From Terriglobales bacterium (GTDB taxonomy: Bacteria; Acidobacteriota; Terriglobia; Terriglobales; Acidobacteriaceae): 64,000 nucleotides of DNA. This document shows, in pieces, positions 53,506-61,992 of this stretch. Numbering within the stretch: position 1 is the first letter of the stretch; each line of letters begins with the position of its first letter. The notes beneath the pieces are model-generated. The model did not search any database. It saw nothing but the letters and a program-made list of their open reading frames with translations, and was not told the DNA's origin. The translations under genes and the position numbers were made by a program. The stretch covers positions 310,001 to 374,000 of the forward strand of contig JAICSO010000003.1 in NCBI GenBank assembly GCA_025936825.1, given 5' to 3'.

Positions 53506-54938
53506 GCCGGGTGCGGATCATCGGCGCGGGCCTTGCCGGATCGGAAGCCGCTTGGCAGTGCGCGCAGCGCGGTATCGAAGTTGACCTCTTCGAGATGCGA
53601 CCGGTGCGGTCCACTCCGGCACACCAAACGGCCGAATTTGCAGAGCTGGTCTGCTCGAATTCCCTGAAATCCGAAAGCGAGAACACCGCGCCCTGGCTGC
53701 TCAAGGAGGAAATGCGCCGAGCGGGATCGCTACTGATCGAAATTGCGAAACAGTGCGCGGTTCCTGCTGGACACGCGTCAGCTGTGGATCGGACAGCGTT
53801 TTCCGCTGCGGTGACCGAGCGACTCTCGCGCGAGCCGGCCATCCGCATTCATCGAGAGGAAGCCACGCGGATCAATGAAGATGAACTGACCATCGTTGCA
53901 ACCGGGCCGCTGACGTCAGATGCGCTGGCGGAAGAGATCGCAAGGCTGAGCACAGATCTTTTTAATACAGAATCGCGGGCAGGAGTTCCCCCGCCACCAG
54001 AGCCTTGTCGGACAGGAATGTACGACCACCCACAAAAGATGGGCGAGGCACCCGTCGCTCCACATCCCCTATATTTCTACGATTCGATCAGTCCTATTGT
54101 CGAGGCCGATTCCATCGACATGTCGAAGGTGTATCTCGCGGCTCGGTACGACAAAGGCTCAGCCGATTACATCAACTGCCCGATGTCGAAAGAAGAGTAT
54201 GACCGCTTTTACGATGCGCTGATTGCCGCCGAGTCGGTCGAAGCTAAAGACTGGGAGAAGCTGAATTACTTCGAAGCCTGTTTGCCGATCGAGGAAATTG
54301 CCCGTCGCGGGCGCGACACGCTGCGTTTCGGTCCGATGAAGCCCGTTGGATTACGCGATCCGCGAACTGGCAAGCCGCCCTATGCGGTGGTGCAGTTACG
54401 CCAAGAAAATCTGCGCGCGGACTCCTACAACCTGGTGGGATTTCAGAACCACCTGAAATATGGCGAGCAGGCGCGTGTGCTGCGATTGATTCCAGGGCTG
54501 GAGAACGCGAAGTTTCTCCGCTTCGGCCAAATTCATCGCAACACGTACATCAATTCGCCCTCGCTACTCATGCCGACGCAACAGATGATTGCGCACCCGA
54601 ATGTCTTTTTCGCGGGCCAGATCTGCGGTGTCGAAGGCTATGTCGAATCGATCGCAACCGGAATGTTGGCCGGAATGCATGTTTCTGCACTCGTCGCCGG
54701 AGAAGAGCCATTAGTTCCACCTCGCGCGACTGCGCTCGGATCGTTGGTTCACTACATCACTCATGCTGACCAAAAGAAGTTCCAGCCAGCGAACATCACG
54801 TTCGATTTGCTTCCAGCGCTGGAGAAAAAGATTCGCGATCGAAAGCTCAGGCATCAAATGCAGTGTCATCTCGCGCTAAACGAATTACAAGGTTGGCTTG
54901 ATCGTAGACGTTCTGCAGAGCTGGCCCGAGTGTCCTAG
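53502..54938 (+). CDS. trmFO: Methylenetetrahydrofolate-tRNA-(uracil-5-)-methyltransferase
   Basis: Folate- and FAD-dependent enzyme (478 aa) making ribothymidine-54 in tRNA from 5,10-methylene-THF. The N-terminal RVRIIGAGLAGSEAAWQ is the FAD dinucleotide fold, and HQTAEFAELVCSNSLKSES and GQICGVEGYVESIATGM are family signatures. The start is GTG 53502, overlapping the GNAT stop; the open frame extends far upstream to 52842 but that part has no family similarity. The cofactor it consumes is the product of the gcv operon. Confidence 0.96.
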   Translation: MSRVRIIGAGLAGSEAAWQCAQRGIEVDLFEMRPVRSTPAHQTAEFAELVCSNSLKSESENTAPWLLKEEMRRAGSLLIEIAKQCAVPAGHASAVDRTAFSAAVTERLSREPAIRIHREEATRINEDELTIVATGPLTSDALAEEIARLSTDLFNTESRAGVPPPPEPCRTGMYDHPQKMGEAPVAPHPLYFYDSISPIVEADSIDMSKVYLAARYDKGSADYINCPMSKEEYDRFYDALIAAESVEAKDWEKLNYFEACLPIEEIARRGRDTLRFGPMKPVGLRDPRTGKPPYAVVQLRQENLRADSYNLVGFQNHLKYGEQARVLRLIPGLENAKFLRFGQIHRNTYINSPSLLMPTQQMIAHPNVFFAGQICGVEGYVESIATGMLAGMHVSALVAGEEPLVPPRATALGSLVHYITHADQKKFQPANITFDLLPALEKKIRDRKLRHQMQCHLALNELQGWLDRRRSAELARVS

Positions 54939-54973
54939 GCGAATGGCCAGTCGCCGCAGAATTGAAAACTGGG

Positions 54974-55765
54974 ATGATCTCCGTCCTCCAACTCGGCACC
55001 ATTGATTACGCGACGGGCTTACGACTCCAGGAGCAACTGGTCGCACTGCGCAAAGAAGGTCGCATTGGAGACGCGCTTCTCCTGCTTGAGCACACGCCTG
55101 TTATCACTCTGGGGCGGAATGCGCATTCAAAAAACGTTCTCGCCTCTCCGGAATTTCTAGCGCACCGTGGCGTTGAAGTCTTCGAGTGCAATCGAGGTGG
55201 TGACGTAACCTTCCACGGACCAGGCCAGTTGGTTGCGTATCCGATTTTCGATTTACGCGGATTTCCATCTTCAAGCCCGAACCGCAACACCATGGGCGTA
55301 ATCGAATTTGTGCGCTCGCTGGAAGAAGCGCTGATCCGCACCTGCGCAGAGTTCGGGATTCCGACTAAAAGAATTCCAGGTTTAACCGGCGTGTGGACGG
55401 AAGCGGCCGCCCGTCCCTCCACTACGGAAGCCAAAATCGCAGCGCTCGGCGTCCACGTCTCTCGGGCCATCACTTCGCATGGAATCGCACTGAACGTGAA
55501 CACCGATCTGAGCTACTTCAATTTAATTGTCCCGTGCGGCATTACCTCGAAGCCAGTCACCTCCATCGCCAAGGAACTCGGCCGCGAGGTCCCAATGCAG
55601 GACGTGGCTCATATCCTCGCCCGCAATTTCGGTAAGGTCTTCAATAGCCAGATCCTTTGGCTGGATTCGCTCGACGCTCTGCTTGGAAACAATCTCGGCG
55701 TGCCTGTACGGCCACCGGACCAACTTCGTCACATCCATGGGAAAGACGAGACTGCGCAAGCCTGA
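54974..55765 (+). CDS. lipB: Octanoyltransferase LipB
   Basis: Enzyme of 263 aa that transfers octanoate from acyl carrier protein to lipoyl domains, for GcvH and the 2-oxoacid dehydrogenases. The motifs CNRGGDVTFHGPGQLVAYPI and KIAALGVHVSRAITSHGIALNV are present, together with the catalytic Cys in VPCGITSK and the conserved Lys. ATG 54974 is preferred to TTG 54962. LipA is not in the window. The 3' end is followed by a short repeat (CCGCAGATAAGCAGACACAG) at about 55791. Confidence 0.95.
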   Translation: MISVLQLGTIDYATGLRLQEQLVALRKEGRIGDALLLLEHTPVITLGRNAHSKNVLASPEFLAHRGVEVFECNRGGDVTFHGPGQLVAYPIFDLRGFPSSSPNRNTMGVIEFVRSLEEALIRTCAEFGIPTKRIPGLTGVWTEAAARPSTTEAKIAALGVHVSRAITSHGIALNVNTDLSYFNLIVPCGITSKPVTSIAKELGREVPMQDVAHILARNFGKVFNSQILWLDSLDALLGNNLGVPVRPPDQLRHIHGKDETAQA

Positions 55766-55850
55766 TTCCCGCCTGATTTACAGTGGTAAAGAACCGCAGA
55801 TAAGCAGACACAGCGAAGGTCGTCTCAGGAAGTGACACTGTGGCCCAGCA

Positions 55851-56246
55851 TCACTTCAGCGGTTCGAATTTCACTTGCTCGATCCCGAGTTCACTGAGCG
55901 CTTCCTTCATGGACCGTACGATCGCGACGGACGCGTGCTGAGGTTCTCCGGCCATCTGGTACATGCGGGCGAGTCCAAAACTCACCGGGGTCGGCGCGAT
56001 AATCAAACGGCGTGCCTGCAATGCGTGAGCGGGAGGCTTCCGTTTCCCAAGATGACGCACCAATTCAGACGACATGTCGAATTTCGTGATGCCGGAACAG
56101 TCCACGATTTGCACGAGCGGTTTCTTCTCGGAAGCCTGCTTGCGCAGCGCGCCTTCCAATTGCCGAATTACGTCGTCGCTGATCGCGCCTTCCAGTTTGG
56201 TCAGGAGGATCTGGTTTACCGAGTCGAACTCGAATCGAAAGCCCAC
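55851..56246 (-). CDS. STAS/SpoIIAA-like small protein
   Basis: Protein of 131 aa with an alternating beta-alpha pattern as in SpoIIAA/STAS-like proteins (LTKLEGAISDDVIRQLEGALRK, LVQIVDCSGITKFDMSSELVRHL, ARRLIIAPTPVSFGLARMYQMAG). It may be a regulator of phosphorylation-type signalling; no partner kinase or anti-sigma gene is near. The start is GTG 56246. Identity as STAS-like is moderate. Confidence 0.6.
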   Translation of the reverse strand: MGFRFEFDSVNQILLTKLEGAISDDVIRQLEGALRKQASEKKPLVQIVDCSGITKFDMSSELVRHLGKRKPPAHALQARRLIIAPTPVSFGLARMYQMAGEPQHASVAIVRSMKEALSELGIEQVKFEPLK

Positions 56247-56416
56247 GTCGATTACACCTGGTGTTCAGAAGCGTGAAAACCCCACGAGGAAGCAAAGAGT
56301 TTACGCGAAGTTCCCGCTGTCCTAATGGACGAATGACAGTTTCGATTCCGAAACATGGTCCGAGGATTCAGACTCATAAGGTGATGCAACCGCGCTGGTT
56401 CGGATAGAATCGCGGA

Positions 56417-56824
56417 ATGACAGCCCCTCGGATCGCGTCCCCACTCCGCGGAACTGTGCTGGGTTCTTCAGAGTCCGACTTCCTGGTCGCCGAGTGGCAG
56501 GATGCCGGAGGCGTCTTCGACCCTCCGCGCCTGATTGCGCCGTTGCACATGCACCGCAGTGATGATGAAGCCTGGTACGTGCTCGAAGGCGTGCTCTGCG
56601 TCAGAAACGGCGACGAGGACGTCGAACTCCGTCCGGGTTCTGGCGTCATAGTCCATCGAGGCACTCCGCACACTTACTGGAACCCAGGTCCAGCGCCGGC
56701 ACGCTATCTGCTGATCATGACCTCAAGAATCTACCAGCTGATTCAGGAGATCCATGTAGCCACCGACCGCAGTCCCGAGAGGATGAGAGCGTTGTTCGAG
56801 CGCTACGATTCCGAGTTACGGTGA
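56417..56824 (+). CDS. Cupin domain protein
   Basis: Single-cupin protein of 135 aa. The conserved metal-site cluster HMHRSDDEAWYVLEG, then the second cupin motif GSGVIVHRGTPHTYWNPG, are seen, so three His and one Glu could bind a metal. It may bind or modify a small molecule; the substrate is unknown. ATG 56417. It stands between two minus-strand genes. Confidence 0.9.
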   Translation: MTAPRIASPLRGTVLGSSESDFLVAEWQDAGGVFDPPRLIAPLHMHRSDDEAWYVLEGVLCVRNGDEDVELRPGSGVIVHRGTPHTYWNPGPAPARYLLIMTSRIYQLIQEIHVATDRSPERMRALFERYDSELR

Positions 56825-56930
56825 TCGTGCCGGTTCGTTCTCCCGAGAATCTCCGCCAACCCACGGAGAAGGCGACGCGGTGCGGGTTCGCACTGAAGTT
56901 CAGCCCAGTAGCCTGAGAGCTTCCCTGGAA

Positions 56931-58418
56931 TTACTTCGCTGCAGGCTTTCTTTGAAGGCGCTGGCCGAGTGCGTGCTGAGCGTGTGCAGCAGCCGTGGCT
57001 ACAGGCAAATAATCAATCCGTGTTGGAACCATTGTTGGTCCGCCCGGCATGTAACCCATCTGCCAAGTCCAGAACGCCAAGCCGCGAACCCGAATCGGCA
57101 TGCCATTCTGCGGCCCACCTTGTGGAAAGCCGAACCAGACGGTCTTGTTCTCAGCTTGGTCCCAGACTGTTAAGTAGGTCGGCGGCATCAGATTTACCAG
57201 ATTCTGATACGCAGAATCCGCCGGTATATTCAATGTGAAGTCCTGGGAGTTAAGACCCGAGATCACTCCATTCACCGCAATCTCGACCAGCTTCACATCG
57301 ATAACGTTTAATGTACTCGTCCCCGGATTCACCAGCGCCAGGACAGACTGTCCTGTCCATAAGTTGCTGTTTGAGAAAGTGAAATACCCCTGCCCCCAGG
57401 AATCGAGCTTGTCGTGGTCGAATGTGTATCCAGCAGTGCTCAGCCCAGTGAGCGTGACCCAATCGCCTACGTTCGGCACCGGGGTCTGTGGAGGCGCCCA
57501 CACCTTTTGCACGACGATACCTGCAATGTCGCCGCCGGGCGGCAGGGCAGGTGGATGACTGGGCGGATCAATTACAACTCCTTCCACCAGCGCCAGGTTT
57601 CCAGATTCCACGAAATCGATGCGATTGGCATAGAACGAGCCGTCGGGTAGGGTGATCGCATCGACCTCGACCAGCGCGTTGCGGGCCAATAGAGCGGCGG
57701 ACTGGCCCTGGGTACCACTGTCGAAGCTGACCTGCACGGTGTTCGATCCCGATCCCAAGCTCATGGTGAAGGATGAAGCCGCAACGCTCTGCACGACGCC
57801 AATCATGTCCTCGGCGCTGCCATCTTCTGCGATCTGGCTGTCGACCGGACCGATGCTTTCTACACCTGCCGAGAATTGTGGCTCAAACAAGATGTCGCCG
57901 ATATTGTCAAAGCTGATCGAGTCTCTCAAGTTAAGGTCGAGGTAGATGATTTGCGGCGTGGTGCCCACCACTATCGCTGGATTAAGTGGAAAGCTGTAAG
58001 GCGTAATCGCGGAGCTGCCATAAGTGGAGAAGCTTTGTTGGGCGATATCCCAGGCGTCGATAGTGATAGTTGACACTTGGTAGTTCAGTGCCGTGTAGGA
58101 GCCTTGCGGAATTTCGATCTGCGCCAGCGTCTGCATCTTGCCTGCTGTGCGCGTCAATTCGATCGTCATAGGACTGGCTAGTAGGTTCGTGGTTTGACCT
58201 GAACTGGACACCAGCGCAAGCGAGTCCAGCGTCGCCGTAAAGGACAAGATCCGGTCAGACTCGGCATCGCCCAGCTTGAGCTGCATGCGCGTTGTAGCGG
58301 TCGCTGGAGGCGGATTGCCGCCGCCTGCATTGCCACCGCAAGCTGGCAGGTTAATCAGTAGCAAAGTGGCCGTGCTGATTACGACGAGAGAGCGTATGAA
58401 TGAATTATTGCGGATCAT
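56931..58418 (-). CDS. DUF4382 lipoprotein
   Basis: Lipoprotein of 495 aa: signal sequence with lipobox (LINLPAC), a Gly/Pro linker, and a DUF4382 domain (MQLKLGDAESDRILSFTATLDSLAL ... YTALNYQVSTITID), followed by beta-rich modules with repeated VGVVQSVAASSFTMSLG- and DUF5666-like strands. It is probably anchored in the outer membrane or periplasm; no activity is known. ATG 58418 is chosen: GGAGG lies nine bases upstream and the longer frame to 58550 is not supported. Confidence 0.85.
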   Translation of the reverse strand: MIRNNSFIRSLVVISTATLLLINLPACGGNAGGGNPPPATATTRMQLKLGDAESDRILSFTATLDSLALVSSSGQTTNLLASPMTIELTRTAGKMQTLAQIEIPQGSYTALNYQVSTITIDAWDIAQQSFSTYGSSAITPYSFPLNPAIVVGTTPQIIYLDLNLRDSISFDNIGDILFEPQFSAGVESIGPVDSQIAEDGSAEDMIGVVQSVAASSFTMSLGSGSNTVQVSFDSGTQGQSAALLARNALVEVDAITLPDGSFYANRIDFVESGNLALVEGVVIDPPSHPPALPPGGDIAGIVVQKVWAPPQTPVPNVGDWVTLTGLSTAGYTFDHDKLDSWGQGYFTFSNSNLWTGQSVLALVNPGTSTLNVIDVKLVEIAVNGVISGLNSQDFTLNIPADSAYQNLVNLMPPTYLTVWDQAENKTVWFGFPQGGPQNGMPIRVRGLAFWTWQMGYMPGGPTMVPTRIDYLPVATAAAHAQHALGQRLQRKPAAK

Positions 58419-58587
58419 CAGGACATCCTCCTTCAGGATGTAAGCACCTCGTGAGCGGCGTGGGGATGCGCGGACGTGAACTTGTTTTTGTACTGCGACC
58501 AGCGGTGGCCGTCTGTGACGCCCGTCACTACTGGTCATCGGGTGAGGCAAGATCTAGATATGGCGATAATATGAACGCACGGATCGT

Positions 58588-58949
58588 ATGAAAAAGAAGA
58601 GTGCTGTTACCGTTTACGAGAAGCCAACCTGAAGCACGTGCCGGGAGGTCAGGCGTGTCCTGACTGCGCAAGCGTTGAGTTCGAGACCGTCAACTACGTC
58701 GAGAAGCCTCTCACTGTTTCCGAGTTGAAGACTCTGCTGAGCCAAGCAGGGTTGCGGCCCCAAGATGTCATCCGCACGAAGGAACCTGCGTACAAACAAT
58801 ACATCGCGGACAAGGACCTCAGCGACGCTGAGCTAGTGCAAGTGATGGCCACACATCCCGAACTCATTCAACGCCCCATCGTGGTTCGCGACGGCAAAGC
58901 CGTGCTGGCCCGCCCGGTGGAGAATCTGGGGAAGCTGGGGATCAAGTAG
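58588..58949 (+). CDS. ArsC/Spx-like thioredoxin-fold protein, TGA at redox Cys, frame-disrupted
   Basis: From ATG 58588 the frame reads MKKKSAVTVYEKPT, then TGA (58630-58632), then STCREVRRVLTAQ. The family has CxxC at this place (KPTCSTCR), so TGA stands exactly where the first redox Cys belongs. A hairpin at 58647-58665 fits the bacterial SECIS pattern, so selenocysteine is possible. About 13 codons later (near 58671) one base is missing; the rest continues in another frame as VEFETVNYVEKPLTVSELKTLL...KLGIK, a normal ArsC/YffB-like ending. Either this is a selenoprotein with a sequencing or real frameshift, or a decaying pseudogene. An in-frame GTG at 58638 gives only the C-terminal frame. 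Confidence 0.55.
58647..58665 (+). other. SECIS-like hairpin downstream of TGA
   Basis: GGTCAGG pairs with CCTGACT (six Watson-Crick pairs plus one G-U) around a five-base loop CGTGT. The loop begins 22 bases after the TGA, and G is its second base; both features agree with the published bacterial SECIS consensus (apical loop of 3-14 bases, G in the first two, 16-37 bases from UGA). Confidence 0.4.
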
Positions 58950-59316
58950 GCGTTGCTGTCTGTTCCTCGACGAATGTAATCGCCGGAAGTGCGCTAAAGC
59001 CACGAATCGTGCTGGCGATGGGTTGCGTCCCTGATTTGGAGCTGTTTTAGATTTGCAGGGCACCTCAAGGCAGGAGCAACCCCAGCCGCACACGTCAACT
59101 GGAACGTAGGCGATCGGGATCTATGTAGCCACCCACGGCGTCCGCTGATCACGTGGAGGGTCTGATGTTTATTCTTAACAAGGTATAACGCAGGAAGGGT
59201 GAGGATGGTAACAGCGGTCGCAGAGGTTCGACAACCCTGCTCGCGCAGTTAGTGATAAATCATCTGTTACGCTCATTGATGTTTTTTGAGATGCTAACCA
59301 GCCGGAGGAGCTATCG
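58950..59316. other. Spacer without recognised feature
   Basis: A 367-base stretch between the ArsC-like gene and the NTF2-like gene. I see no convincing gene or repeat in it. The last bases (CCGGAGGAGCTATCG) hold the ribosome binding site of the next gene, and a CACGAATCGTG dyad is at about 59004. Confidence 0.5.
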
Positions 59317-59787
59317 ATGTCGAAGACATTGGCAACAATAATTTGCCTCACCGTCCTGTTCACGAGTTCTGTTTCCAGCGGCGCGCAAGGGAAATCAAAC
59401 CAGCAAGCAGCCGCATCAGCTTTTCCTCAGGAGCTTGTCGCTGTGCAAAAGGAGTTCATCGCCGCACGGGAACGTGGAGATGCTGAATACGTGAAAAATG
59501 CGGTGGCCAGCGGTTTTACCGGAATCGAAACTAACGGCGAGAAAACGGACCGCGCGGAGTTCATTGGCGTTCGGCCCGATGAAAAACCCGCCGAGTCGCC
59601 AATGTTGTACGACTTTAGGGTTATTCAACTGGATGAAAACTGCGCTGTCGTAACCTACAACGGAGTTTTTCCGAACAACCCAAGAGATCGCTACCAGCAC
59701 GTGAGCGACGTGTGGGTGAATGAGGATGGCCACTGGAAGCTGAAGTTCCAGCAGATTACTTTAAATCTTTGGAGCGCTCACGACTGA
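59317..59787 (+). CDS. Secreted DUF4440/SnoaL-like protein
   Basis: Protein of 156 aa with a signal peptide (MSKTLATIICLTVLFTSSVSSGAQ) and an NTF2-like fold of the DUF4440 type (ELVAVQKEFIAARERGDAEYVKNAVASGFTGIETNGEKTDR ... VWVNEDGHWKLKFQQITLN). No catalytic residues are certain. ATG 59317 has GGAGGAG seven bases upstream. The E1-alpha gene follows in the same direction. Confidence 0.85.
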   Translation: MSKTLATIICLTVLFTSSVSSGAQGKSNQQAAASAFPQELVAVQKEFIAARERGDAEYVKNAVASGFTGIETNGEKTDRAEFIGVRPDEKPAESPMLYDFRVIQLDENCAVVTYNGVFPNNPRDRYQHVSDVWVNEDGHWKLKFQQITLNLWSAHD

Positions 59788-59936
59788 GGACTGCCCCTGA
59801 TTACACCGTTGCACCAGAAGGCGATCTTCTACTGGGCTTTGTCAACTGGCGACCAGTCACGCTTACATTCATTGACCAGCCGTCGTCCTTCTCTGCACGG
59901 CGTGCACCGCCTGCGGTAGCATACTCAAGGTCAGCC

Positions 59937-61271
59937 ATGAAGCGGAAAAGCGGGAAATCAAAATACTCCAGCACAGGAGTATCTTCGAAGAACGTACCAC
60001 CACATTCAAAGAATGGCGGAAAACAGCCTGTACGGTTGGCCCGTACTGAAGGCCTTCCTCAGCAGCGCACCTACACCATTCCTGACTATCGGCTGGAGAA
60101 GCCCACGTTCACTGTGCGGCAGATTCGCAAAGGTGACACCTGTTGCTACCAAGTCGATGGCGACCTGGGCGCACCGCCGCCGCCCATCCGCGATTCGAAG
60201 TACCTCAACAAGCAGCACTGCATTGAGATCTACCGCTGGATGGTGCTCAATCGCAGAATGGAGCAGGCGCTGGAGAATCTCTACAAACAGGGAAAAGTGG
60301 TCGGAGGTGTTTACTTCGGCCTCGGACAGGAGGCGTGCTCGTGCGCTTCTGCCTATGCTCTCGCGAAAGATGATTGGCTGGCCCCGATGATTCGGAACCA
60401 GGGCGCGCTGCTGGTTCGCGGATTCACTCCTCGCGACATGATGATGCAGTACATGGCGAAAGCGGATTCGCCTACCAAGGGCCGCGATGGAACCTCGCAT
60501 TTTGGCGACATTTATGAGCGCAACGTGGTCTCGCCGATCTCCATGCTCGGCGATCTCATCCCCGTGATGGCCGGAGTCGCGCTTGGCGCTCGCCTGCAGG
60601 GCCGCAATGTTGCGGTAATGACCTACATCGGCGACGGCGGCCAATCGACTGGGGTCACATACGAAGGAATCAATCTCGCTGCAGTGCAAAATCTCGGACT
60701 CGTGCTGTTCGTGGAAAGCAATCTCTGGGCATACTCGACGCCTTCAGAAATGCAATACAAAGTCACAGACCTGGCGGAGCGTGCGATTGCGTACGGGATC
60801 CCCAGCGTAATTATTGACGGCACGGACGCCTGCCAGGTGTACGATGCCGCCCGCGAGGCTGTCGACCGCGCCCATCGCGGGGGTGGGCCGACTCTGATCG
60901 AGGCCAAGATGATGCGCATGAAGGGTCATGCCATCCACGACGCGGCAGATTACGTGCCGAAGCCGATGTTCGAGTATTGGCGCAGGCGCGATCCGATCAC
61001 GCGGCTCGAGAACTACTTAATTAACGTGAAAAAGTGGCTTTCACCTCAACAGCACAAAGCCCTGCTTGCTGATGTGGATGCCTATTTAGAGCGCGAGCGC
61101 GAGATTGCGGTGAACTCACCAATGCCACCGCCTGAATCCGCCGAAGGTGGAGTGTATTGCGAGAACGGCTGCCACGACATCAAGCCCAAATATGGCACGC
61201 CGCAAAGCCGCAGAGGGCGGCCGCCCCGCCCGCCAAAAGAAAAACGGGAATCAGCGCTCCACTTCAAATAA
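59937..61271 (+). CDS. Thiamine-diphosphate dehydrogenase E1 component, alpha subunit
   Basis: E1-alpha of a pyruvate or branched-chain 2-oxoacid dehydrogenase (444 aa). The ThDP motif starts at about residue 232 (GDGGQSTGVTYEGINLAAVQN, then ESNLWAYSTP), and the conserved FGLGQEACSCASAYALA and GHAIHDAADYV are present. About 60 extra basic, Ser/Lys-rich residues precede the domain and an Arg/Pro/Lys-rich tail follows (SRRGRPPRPPKEKRES). No E1-beta gene is adjacent. The start at 59937 is the first ATG of the basic extension; the natural start may be further in. Confidence 0.9.
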   Translation: MKRKSGKSKYSSTGVSSKNVPPHSKNGGKQPVRLARTEGLPQQRTYTIPDYRLEKPTFTVRQIRKGDTCCYQVDGDLGAPPPPIRDSKYLNKQHCIEIYRWMVLNRRMEQALENLYKQGKVVGGVYFGLGQEACSCASAYALAKDDWLAPMIRNQGALLVRGFTPRDMMMQYMAKADSPTKGRDGTSHFGDIYERNVVSPISMLGDLIPVMAGVALGARLQGRNVAVMTYIGDGGQSTGVTYEGINLAAVQNLGLVLFVESNLWAYSTPSEMQYKVTDLAERAIAYGIPSVIIDGTDACQVYDAAREAVDRAHRGGGPTLIEAKMMRMKGHAIHDAADYVPKPMFEYWRRRDPITRLENYLINVKKWLSPQQHKALLADVDAYLEREREIAVNSPMPPPESAEGGVYCENGCHDIKPKYGTPQSRRGRPPRPPKEKRESALHFK

Positions 61272-61325
61272 GCCAACAACCGAGAGCCAACGACCAACGA
61301 CCACAAGCCAAGAGCCAACAACCGG
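61271..61325. repeat. Heptamer array AGCCAAC / ACCAACG
   Basis: AGCCAAC, AACCGAG, AGCCAAC, GACCAAC, GACCACA, AGCCAAG, AGCCAAC, AACCGG: about eight units of period seven. It begins within the stop codon of the E1-alpha gene and ends at the stop of the next gene on the opposite strand. Confidence 0.8.
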
Positions 61326-61327
61326 TT

Positions 61328-61885
61328 TTACGGTGTCGTCGCTGTCACCGTTGTCACAGTGAGTGCTGGCATCTGATGGTTCCATCCCTTTGGCGTGTGA
61401 TCAAAGGAGATGCGCACCGGACGCGAGTCATTCGGTTTGATCGGCGCCTGGGTCAGGTCTTCCGACGAAGTCCCGCCATAAACTGCTTGGACCTTTCCCA
61501 TCGTGGTGCCGACGGGCTGTCCATTAGCGCCAAGAAACTGTGCGCCGACCTCCACCCCCGTGATCGCGGTGTCGCCGGCATTGTGCAGTATGGCATTTAG
61601 AGTAACGGCGTCGCCGACGGTGGACGGTTCGATCTGTACCCCCGTGAATTCCACCTGGGAAGCCGTGGGCTGCGGCGGAATTTGCGCCCCAGAGGGTGCT
61701 GTGACTTTGCGGGGTCCCTTCGGAAAGAATCCAATCACCGCGATAATCAGGGCTGCCCCAATGATGATTGCCACCACAGACCATGGAAACTTGCTCTGGC
61801 GGATCATGCGAACTTTGGTGTGGTCGTCGGCCGGCTTGCGAGGCGGAATATCGGGATAATCGGGGAGCTTCGGGTTGGTTGCCAT
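61328..61885 (-). CDS. Single-span membrane protein with C-terminal Ig-like domain
   Basis: Protein of 185 aa with one transmembrane segment (VVAIIIGAALIIAVIGFF, about residues 39-56), preceded by a short charged cytoplasmic part (KLPDYPDIPPRKPADDHTK) and followed by an external beta-domain similar to DUF2393/CARDB types (VEFTGVQIEPSTVGDAVTLNAILHNAGDTAITGVEVGAQFLG). Function is unknown. ATG 61885 has GGAGAG upstream. Confidence 0.75.
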   Translation of the reverse strand: MATNPKLPDYPDIPPRKPADDHTKVRMIRQSKFPWSVVAIIIGAALIIAVIGFFPKGPRKVTAPSGAQIPPQPTASQVEFTGVQIEPSTVGDAVTLNAILHNAGDTAITGVEVGAQFLGANGQPVGTTMGKVQAVYGGTSSEDLTQAPIKPNDSRPVRISFDHTPKGWNHQMPALTVTTVTATTP

Positions 61886-61992
61886 CGTGAACTCTCCTGC
61901 CCGGTTGGGCTTAAGTTCGATGGGCGAAGCGGGAGGGAAGTTTCCTTCGTGTTGGTTCGTGACCGGGTTGCTTGAACCGACAGAGACTCCGC

